64,000 nucleotides of DNA from Astragalus membranaceus (Eukaryota; Streptophyta; Magnoliopsida; Fabales; Fabaceae), in the NCBI GenBank assembly GCA_039519185.1, contig CM076846.1:128716182-128780181 (forward strand), written 5' to 3'. The translations under genes were made by a program, and so were the position numbers. Every line of letters starts with the position of its first letter. Within the stretch, counting starts at the first letter, position 1. A model generated the notes under the pieces. That model did no database searches. It saw nothing but the letters and a program-made list of their open reading frames with translations, and was not told the DNA's origin. Below are positions 57,711 through 64,000 of the stretch, in pieces.

Positions 57711-58584
57711 ACTCCTCATCATCAACTAACAACAATAGCCAGTCTTGAAGGGAATTTTATGTTTAATGCTTATTTTGAAATGTTATATATGCTTATTTTG
57801 AAATGTAATATGTGAGAGCTACAGGTGAAATTGTTATCTTGTTAACAAGAGCTACTTTAGCGAGCTATTTGTTAAATTGTTATCTTGTTATAACAAGAGC
57901 TACTTTATAGAGCTATTGTTATTATTTTATTAGGACTACTTTTGAGTTATTGTTAACTTCTACTTATGCTCATATATATGTTACCAATGACATTGTTATG
58001 TTATTATTATTCATGACCAAGCATCTTGTGTATCTTTTAATAACATTATATTTTTGTTATTATGTAGTTTAAAGTAATTTTGAGTTCCTAAAAATGTTTA
58101 CTTCTACAACAATAAATGAAAAGTTAGTTAAAATAAACTATATTCAATAAATAAATTAATGATTGTTAAGAACAGTTTTTTTTTAAAAAAAATAACAGTT
58201 GTCAAAACAAAAATAGCATAGCGGTGGTTCCAATCCACTGCTAAAATAAATACTAAAAAACAATGCTTCCTGGCGGTTCAAACCGCTACTAAAGTAAAAG
58301 AAAAAATGACAGTCAACTTTTTGATTTACCGCCGGTTCGAACGGATTTACCGTCGGTTGGAACTGACGCTAAAGCAGAAAAAACGTCAGTCAACTTTCAC
58401 ATTTATCGTCGGTTGTAACTAACGCTAAATGGACTTCCGGCGGTTGCAAAAACCGACGTTATTCGATCTAGTGGCGCCATATTTAGTGGCAGTTTTGGGA
58501 CCGCCGTAAGTCAATTTAGCTGCGGTTCAAACTGACGCTAAACTCCAATTTTGACCGACGCTAATTTCCGGTTTTCTTGTAGTG

Positions 58585-58645
58585 AGACATATTACAGCAG
58601 TAAGTCCGTAGCAGAGGCATTTATGAATTATGTGGCTAAATTGGA
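58585..58645 (+). pseudogene. Ty3/gypsy integrase core continuation
   Basis: After the AGA duplication the frame reads TYYSSKSVAEAFMNYVAKLE, continuing the integrase core cut at 32260. It stops after KLEG, where the next CACTA fragment begins. Confidence 0.8.
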
Positions 58646-59096
58646 GGGGTGAGAAGGAAAAAGAAAGGGGGAAAATAAGATAGAGTATGAGAAAGAAGAA
58701 GAAAGATAAGATAGGGAAAAATATAGGAGAGAATGACAAGGAAAGAAAGAGTGAAATGAAAGAATGAGAAGAGTGTAGGGGAAAGTTGTATTTATAGGTA
58801 TTTACGGACGGTTCCAGTGACATTTTCATCGGCCAAAAATCGGCACTAACATTACCGACGGTTATACAGATAGGAAATAAATAAATAAATAAATAAATAA
58901 ATAAGTAATAAATCTATGCCAGTAAAACGCCAAAAATCCCCAGTAACATTACTGGCGCCGTTACCGGTGGTTTTTTTGCTGCCAGTACTGTAAAAAAAAT
59001 TCGGAAATGCTACCGACGATTATGGCCGTTGGACATTACTGGTGGGCCCTGGCCGCCGGAAATTTTCTGCTAGTAAAACGTGTTAGTCTTGTAGTG
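58646..59096. mobile_element. CACTA 3' end fragment in the gypsy integrase
   Basis: It ends ...GTTAGTCTTGTAGTG (59096), the inverse of a CACTACAAGAC terminus, with subterminal ACCGACGG and GCCGCCGGAAAT words. No left terminus is found, and the host integrase lacks the sequence on the left. This implies a deletion that removed the left end together with host codons. Confidence 0.6.
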
Positions 59097-59735
59097 TTGG
59101 TACAGTACGACATCGCATACAGGCATAGGAACGACACCCTTCAAGACACTCTATCGGAGGGATCCTCCTACACTTATTAGATATAACGATGGCCCAAGTG
59201 ATAACCCCACTGTGCAAGAGCAAGTGAGTGCTCGTGACAACATTATTGCTCAGTTGAAGACAAATTTGAGGAAAGCTCAGTAAGTTATGAAACAATAGGC
59301 TGACAAGAAAAGAAGGGATTGGAAGTTTGACATTAAGGATCTTGTTCTAGTAAAGTTGCAACCATACAAGCAGAATTATGCTGCTCTTCAAAAGAATTTA
59401 AAGTTGCTCATGCGCTATTTTTGTCCATTTGCTGTGTTGGTTAGAAATCGGTGAAGTTGCTTATATATAAATTGGAGCTGCCACATACGGCTAAAATCCA
59501 TCTGGTGTTTCATATTTCCGAGCTGAAACCTTTTAAGGGGGAAACAACTGAACCATACAAGCCACTGCCACTGAGCACGACTGATAGAGGTCCAACTGTG
59601 CAACCAACTGAAGTATTAGATTGCATAATGATAATGCAAGGCAATCGGCGCATTCCCCATGCTCTGATTTAGTGGAAACAAGGCTTGATAACTGAGGTAA
59701 CATGGGAAGAAGTCAAAGAGATACAAGAAAATTAT
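59097..59735 (+). pseudogene. Ty3/gypsy integrase C-terminus and chromodomain-like end
   Basis: Readable parts with frameshifts: DPPTLIRYNDGPSDNPTVQE, QVSARDNIIAQLKTNLRKAQ, DWKFDIKDLVLVKLQPYKQ (GPY/F-like region), LELPHTAKIHLVFHISELKP (typical HPVFHVSxLK motif), and TEVLDCIMIMQGNRRIPHAL with VTWEEVKEIQENY. The last part matches the chromodomain-like tail of chromovirus-type pol. Several stops (59283, 59452 region, 59671) make it non-functional. Confidence 0.85.
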
Positions 59736-60540
59736 TGTTGCGTTAAAAACACACTTAGAGCAAATGTACTCTTTCGCAGAAGTAGTATAAAAGATTATCG
59801 TATCCACAGGGACTAATTAACAAGTACCAAACTAATCAAGATTGTCTATTGTTCAGACGAACTAATAATTGATTCGTAATAAAAACAAGTAAAAAGAAAT
59901 AAATAACAATAATTAAAATACTAGATTTAATCGATGGAGAGAGGTCTAGGGTCACGGTTTCACTTGCAAGTTTCGATTCCCCTATGCCTAATTCTACCTG
60001 AATTCCATTATTTTATTTAATTACCAATCCCTTTACTAAAGCTATTAATCCGTTTGGTCATTCACGATTAATATTCTTTTTCCTAAACTAACCCTTGTTT
60101 GGTCATGCAAGAATTTAAGTTGAGGAAAAGCATAAAGAAGGAAAATGTTGAATGATTGGAAGACTAAATTAAAGTTTGGTCATGCATTAATTATAGCCCC
60201 AATTATCCTATAGGTCCACCAACTAATTGCAGTACGGTCGCTGGTCAACTAGTTGATTATGAACATGCAAAGGGTGATCAATCCTAAGAACGTGATTAAA
60301 TTACTAGGACAATATTATTTGAAATAAAAATAGGAATTCATATTAAAAATTAGAACATAAAAAGGTCTCTAATCAAACAAGATCCACCTAAGACACTAGA
60401 AAAGGATTTAGCTATCCATAGTGTTCAAGAACAATGAAATAAAATTAGGAGTCATAAATTACAAAGATAAAAATAACCCGGAATAGAGAAATTTCTGATC
60501 TTGAGAATTTAGTCTCCCTTTTCTGCTCCAAGAGAGAGAC
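59736..60540 (-). mobile_element. Probable Athila-like LTR fragment
   Basis: On the minus strand it ends ...TTAGTCCCTGTGGATACGAT and further to TTTTAACGCAACA (59736). The CCCTGTGGATACGA segment close to a TTT(A/G)ACGCAACA end is common in Athila-type plant LTRs. The other boundary near 60540 is not defined, and no convincing target duplication was found (ATTAT on the left). Confidence 0.4.
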
Positions 60541-60820
60541 TGTTGAGTCGGTCAATTCAATTACAACAGAATGTGCTAGCAAGGGAGAGAAAAAAAGTAG
60601 CAGGATCCGAGTATCCAGTGTGAGGCTAGAAGATTATACATAGGAGTGAGGAATATTGAGTTTGAGTATGGAATAAATGATGTTAGTACTTTCCTCTCTG
60701 TAATTATGTTTTCTTATTTTCCTACTTGAATCATCTTTCTCGTCATTTTTGGAAGTTGATTTTTCTCCCAGTTTAATAAAACAATACAGTATCCATTGCA
60801 ACCTAGTTGTGCTCTTTACA
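60541..60820 (+). mobile_element. Ty3/gypsy element, 3' LTR
   Basis: Matches the split 5' LTR (25880-26046 plus 31044-31194) in order. It is uninterrupted at the point where the 5' copy holds the LARD element (GATGTTAGTACTTTCCTCTCTGTAATTATG). It is preceded by purine-rich AAGAGAGAGAC and ends CTCTTTACA. Confidence 0.7.
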
Positions 60821-60825
60821 TTGAG

Positions 60826-60967
60826 TTCCTTAGCCATCTAGTCAAGGCCGACCATTGCATATAGAAAAACATCCGATGGAAGAGGTTACTCCCTCAAATG
60901 ATCTCAATATCTCGAGAGACTAGTCTTCGTACTTATAAGTGAAAGATATATTAGTTGGGAAAAAAAT
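60826..60967 (+). mobile_element. SINE remnant, same family as 25395-25558
   Basis: Shared parts include CATCCGATGGAAGAGGTTACTC and TCGAGAGACTAGTCTTCGTA. The box B segment is deleted (AAGGCCGACCATTGC where the relative has GGGTTCGATCTCTGGCC). It ends near TTGGGAAAAAAAT. Confidence 0.55.
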
Positions 60968-61011
60968 AGTATTCAATAACAGGTTTATAAGATTATATAT
61001 TAGTTACAAAT

Positions 61012-61451
61012 GCCTATCGGCATAACTGCAACATGGCAGCTTCTCCAAGCTGCACCTGTTGTTCTTCTCCTATGGAGGACCTCCTTCACTTGTTACGTGA
61101 CTGCCCACACTCAAACGAACTTTCGCTCCGATATTAGGTATTGGTAACCAGCAAGATTTCTTCTCAGTCACTGATGCTCAAAACTGGGTGCAAACCATGA
61201 CTTGTGGTACTATCTCTATCCTCTTTACGACTAGCTTGTGGTTTGTTTGGTGTTGGCGCAATAATATGATCTTTGAAATCCAACTGTGGCATATTAGTGA
61301 GGTTACCCATAAAATCTATATGTTACATGATGAGTGCCTTCTTATTATCCTACAAAATACATTGATTCAATTGCTGCTAGATTCTTGGCTCGTTGGAGCC
61401 CCCTCCTGATAGCATGATCAAGGTGAATCTTGACAGTAGCTTCCTGGATTC
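61012..61451 (+). pseudogene. LINE pol 3' part (zinc-finger-like segment), first piece
   Basis: MAASPSCTCCSSPMEDLLHL then LRDCPHSNEL fits the C..C...E...HL...C pattern of the zf-RVT segment at the end of plant LINE pol. FFSVTDAQNWVQT...LWFVWCWRNNMIFE follows, with the W..RN..IF signature. The last codons KVNLDSSFLDS begin RNase H and are cut by an LTR at 61452. Frameshifts are present. Confidence 0.8.
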
Positions 61452-62510
61452 TGTAACATCCCCAATTTAGCTAGTTTCAATAAATGGAAATTAGCAAGAG
61501 GTTATGTTTGATTAATTATCTAATTTGAATAATTTAGCTTAATTAATTAATGATGAGGTGATTGACATGGATTGGATAGATTAATTATGTAGTTTGTTAC
61601 AATTAGAATAAGTGGAATGAGAGGAGGGGTATATTAGTCTTTTCCTTCTTAAAATTTCTTCAGCTCACACATGGCACATGACCCCACCTCATTAAAACAA
61701 CAACACATTCATATGAGTGCTGAAGAAGAGGAAAGAAAACGCAGTAGCTGAAGTTGAAAACAAAACAGAAAATAGATTGAGAGAGAGAGTGAGGTTACGA
61801 GAGTGAGAGAGGAAGGAGAAGGGAAGTCAGCTTCCCCAAACCTTGATGCATGTCCCTCATTTTAGGTCCACTAGATTCAGCTCTTTATCCTCTTCCCACT
61901 GATACCAACATTTCCATCCACACCCTTCTCCATCACAAATCACCTTTGTCACACCTTCAAGCTTGAAAAATGAGATATGGAGTTTTGAGAGTATAGGAAA
62001 CTTTGCATGTCACTACTGGAACTAGACCAAGCCATTTCAGAAGCCATATTACAGATTGAAATCGTTTGGGAGTAATAGAGCCAAGGTCAGGTCCTGTTAT
62101 GGGTGTTTTAGAGTGGAGAGTTCGAGTTTGGGGACTATTGGGGTGCTAGGAGCTCATTTCGTGAAGTTACGGTTTTCGGTCCGAGAAGCTTCGTTGTTGT
62201 GTGCGATTTTCATCGCAAGAGGTGAGTTCTATACTCGCTTAGGGATATGTTTTCGAAAATATGTTTGCATGTTTCATAAATCGAGTTGTCATGTTTTTGT
62301 CTCATCAAATTGCATAAAAATCCGTATTTCGGAATTGTAAAATTTGGTGTTTTCGGATGAATGATTGAATGAGTGATTGATATGAATTGTTTGATGATGT
62401 TTATGATGATTGTTGTTGCTGAACGATGTGTTGTTATGTTTGGGTATCGATCGGAATAAGTTTCGGAATCGATCGGAATGGGAATTTCACACGAAAACAG
62501 GATTTTTGGA

Positions 62511-62655
62511 AATGCTGATAAGTTAGCACGACCCGTGCTGATTTTGGCACGACCCATGCTGATTTTTTGTCCCAGATTTTAGAAATGCTGATAAGTCAGC
62601 ACGACCCGGGCTGATTTTGGCACGACCCGTGCTGATCTTTCTGTCCCAGATTTTA
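62511..62655 (+). repeat. 72-bp tandem duplication
   Basis: AAATGCTGATAAGTyAGCACG with GACCCrTGCTGAT and TTTGTCCCAGATTTT starts at 62511 and again at 62583. Each unit itself holds two GCACGACCC(G/A)(T/G)GCTGAT copies. Confidence 0.9.
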
Positions 62656-62844
62656 AAATGTGTCCAAAGCCTTCCTAATTGATTCCAAACCTATTCTAAT
62701 CCTTTCCCCAACCCTATGTGTTGATGTTGAATGTGATTATGTTATGTCTTATTGATATGATGTGAAGGTTCTATGTGAATGACCAGGAAGTTGAGGTAAT
62801 CTCATGTTATGTTTAAATGTGATTATGTTATGTCAAGTATGCAT

Positions 62845-63180
62845 GACGGCCCAATGCGGGCATAGTATACATAGTATAGGTGGCGGACCAATGCGGGTAA
62901 TATTGATTGTGATTGAAATAATGATGTTTGGACTGGATTGTGATGTTCCCTAAGTCATGTTAATGAACGTTAGTAACCACGAGTGAGGTCACGAAAGTTG
63001 TTTAATGAATTAATATCTAATTGAGGTTGAGGTTATGATAAATGAGGTTGAGGTAATGATAAATGAGGTTGAGGTTATGTTCATGACAAGTATACGTGAC
63101 GGCCTAATGCGGGTATAGTGTACATAGTATATGTGACGGCCCAATGCGGGATTAGTAAGCGTGACGGCCCAATGCGGGTA
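62845..63180 (+). repeat. Five dispersed GACGGCCCAATGCGGG motifs
   Basis: Copies at 62845, 62881 (TGGCGGACCAATGCGGG), 63098 (one change), 63135 and 63163, usually with GTATA(C/T)(A/G)T nearby. They lie in the second half of the LTR. Confidence 0.88.
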
Positions 63181-63744
63181 ATATGATATAGGTGATGTAT
63201 TAAGTAAAGATAAGTTCTATGCACGTAGTTATATATATATATATATTGAACTGTGAATAAAAAGGTTTGATAAATGAACCGAGAGAGTTAGTAAGGGGTC
63301 TCGATAGGACTCACTTAGATAATGTTATCTCACCCTTCATGTTTTGTGGTTTTTCAGAGAAACAGGAAAGGTTAAAGGTGATGAGGCATGGCTACGGTGT
63401 AACCTAAAGGAGATGCTGAAGATTCAATCCTATACGCTTATGTTATTTTCTATTGTCAAACATTTGTATTTTCGATTGTATGACTTATACATTGTTAAAA
63501 GTTGTGAATCGCTTCTGCTACTTTCGTTCTTGATATTGAACACTAGGACATGAGAAGTTTGTAAGGCACGTAATTCAAGTATTTAAGTAAATTATGTTAA
63601 GTGATGCTAATCAAAGTGACCGTTTGATGATATTCATCGAAAATTTTTAGTTGTGTTCAATATTCAATAACAGGAAGTTACTCTGATGCATGTCGTGTTG
63701 TGCACTTTGGTATTTCTACAAGCTAGAAATATCGGGATGTTACA

Positions 63745-64000
63745 GATTCAGCCTCCCGCCTTGGCGCTGGTGGTGTTGTCTGTGGTGCTGATTGCAACTG
63801 GATTACAGGTTTTACTCACTTCAAAGATGGAGGTGACGCCTTGCTTGCGGAGTTACGTGCCATCCTTATAGGTTTTAAGCTTTGTTATGACATGAGGTAG
63901 AAAGATATTGTCTGTGAGTGTGACTGTTTGGAAGCAGTTTCCCTAGTAAACTCTCGAAACGGGTTCCCACAATTCAAGTTCGTCTATATGGTGTCATCCG
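63745..64000 (+). pseudogene. LINE RNase H, second piece
   Basis: SASRLGAGGVVCGADCNWIT then GFTHFKDGGDALLAELRAIL and IGFKLCYDMR, followed by VCECDCLEAVSLVNSR. This is the (D)S.....GAGGV.....WI.GF ... AELRAI..G ... (E)(C/S)D pattern of LINE RNase H. A stop (TAG) at 63898 interrupts it. The window ends inside the domain. Confidence 0.85.

Larger units (their letters stand above)
32261..58584. mobile_element. CACTA (En/Spm) element split by nested insertions
   Basis: The left end is CATTACAAGAAAAAAGGAA and the right end, inverted, is CACTACAAGAAAACCGGAA (16 of 19 match; the left CACTA has mutated to CATTA). The 3-bp duplication AGA lies at 32258-32260 and 58585-58587. Subterminal words GACGCTAAA, ACCGACGG and CGGTTCnAAC occur inside both ends. 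The integrase frame of the host gypsy element continues across the joint. After removing the copia element (32681-55998) and the small CACTA (56477-57710) about 1.8 kb remain, so it is non-autonomous. Confidence 0.85.
61452..63744 (+). mobile_element. Solo LTR (TGTAACATCCC type) inserted in the LINE
   Basis: Starts TGTAACATCCCC and ends GGGATGTTACA, an 11-bp inverted match. GATTC flanks it at 61447-61451 and 63745-63749, and the LINE RNase H frame continues across. No coding domain. TGTAACAYCCC starts are common for Ty3/gypsy LTRs of plants. It contains two repeat families listed separately. Confidence 0.85.

Noticed and set aside
59736..60540. Exact right boundary of the Athila-like LTR
   Set aside because: Candidate ends near 60541 and 60560 give no convincing duplication, and the sequence overlaps with similarity to the gypsy 3' LTR.
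63227..63246. TA dinucleotide run
   Set aside because: Simple microsatellite within the LTR, no further meaning seen.

Overview
The window is nuclear DNA of a flowering plant, most likely a legume. The AT-rich background, Ogre/Tat-type LTRs starting TGTCATACCC, a SIRE/Maximus-like copia element and the mix of MULE, CACTA, hAT, LINE and tRNA-derived SINE sequences all fit. No intact host gene, rRNA or functional tRNA gene is seen. Nearly everything that can be identified is a transposable element or its remains. The only long intact reading frame (12134-13315) belongs to a retrotransposon.

Left part (1-16 kb). Positions 1-5380 are the non-coding interior of an Ogre-like element and are repeated in inverted orientation at about 45.15-52.48 kb. 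A SIRE-like copia element follows: gag/protease remnant, intact 393-aa ORF, polypurine tracts, and a 3' LTR carrying twelve AATCGATT palindromes. Its gag is split by a 4.5-kb Ogre-type solo LTR (6352-10845, target duplication ATATC). A minus-strand copia tail and a promoter-like segment lie at 15.13-16.0 kb.

Middle part (17-25.6 kb). This holds a 3.1-kb non-autonomous Mutator-like element (17076-20197, 9-bp duplication) filled with palindromes. It also holds a SINE with an 18-bp duplication (20289-20501), a LINE RNase H remnant, a CACTA end, a broken MULE transposase gene (22.4-23.45 kb), a 23-bp minisatellite, a Mutator MITE (24197-24463) and two SINEs with clear duplications.

Right part (25.9-60.8 kb). 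This is one decayed Ty3/gypsy element that served as a repeated target. Its 5' LTR received a coding-less LTR element (26047-31043), which itself carries a hAT MITE (30436-30653). Its integrase received a CACTA element (32261-58584). That CACTA holds an Ale-like copia element (32681-55998). The copia holds an LTR-like insert (36127-41653), itself carrying a hAT element (37251-40889), and a young 12.5-kb Ogre-like element (42613-55134). Target-site duplications read directly from the sequence support most joints, giving up to five nested levels.

Right edge (61-64 kb). A LINE 3' end (zinc-finger-like segment plus RNase H) is split by a 2.3-kb LTR (61452-63744, duplication GATTC). Family names rest on motif recognition without any database search. 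The insertion boundaries rest on terminal motifs and target duplications visible in the sequence.
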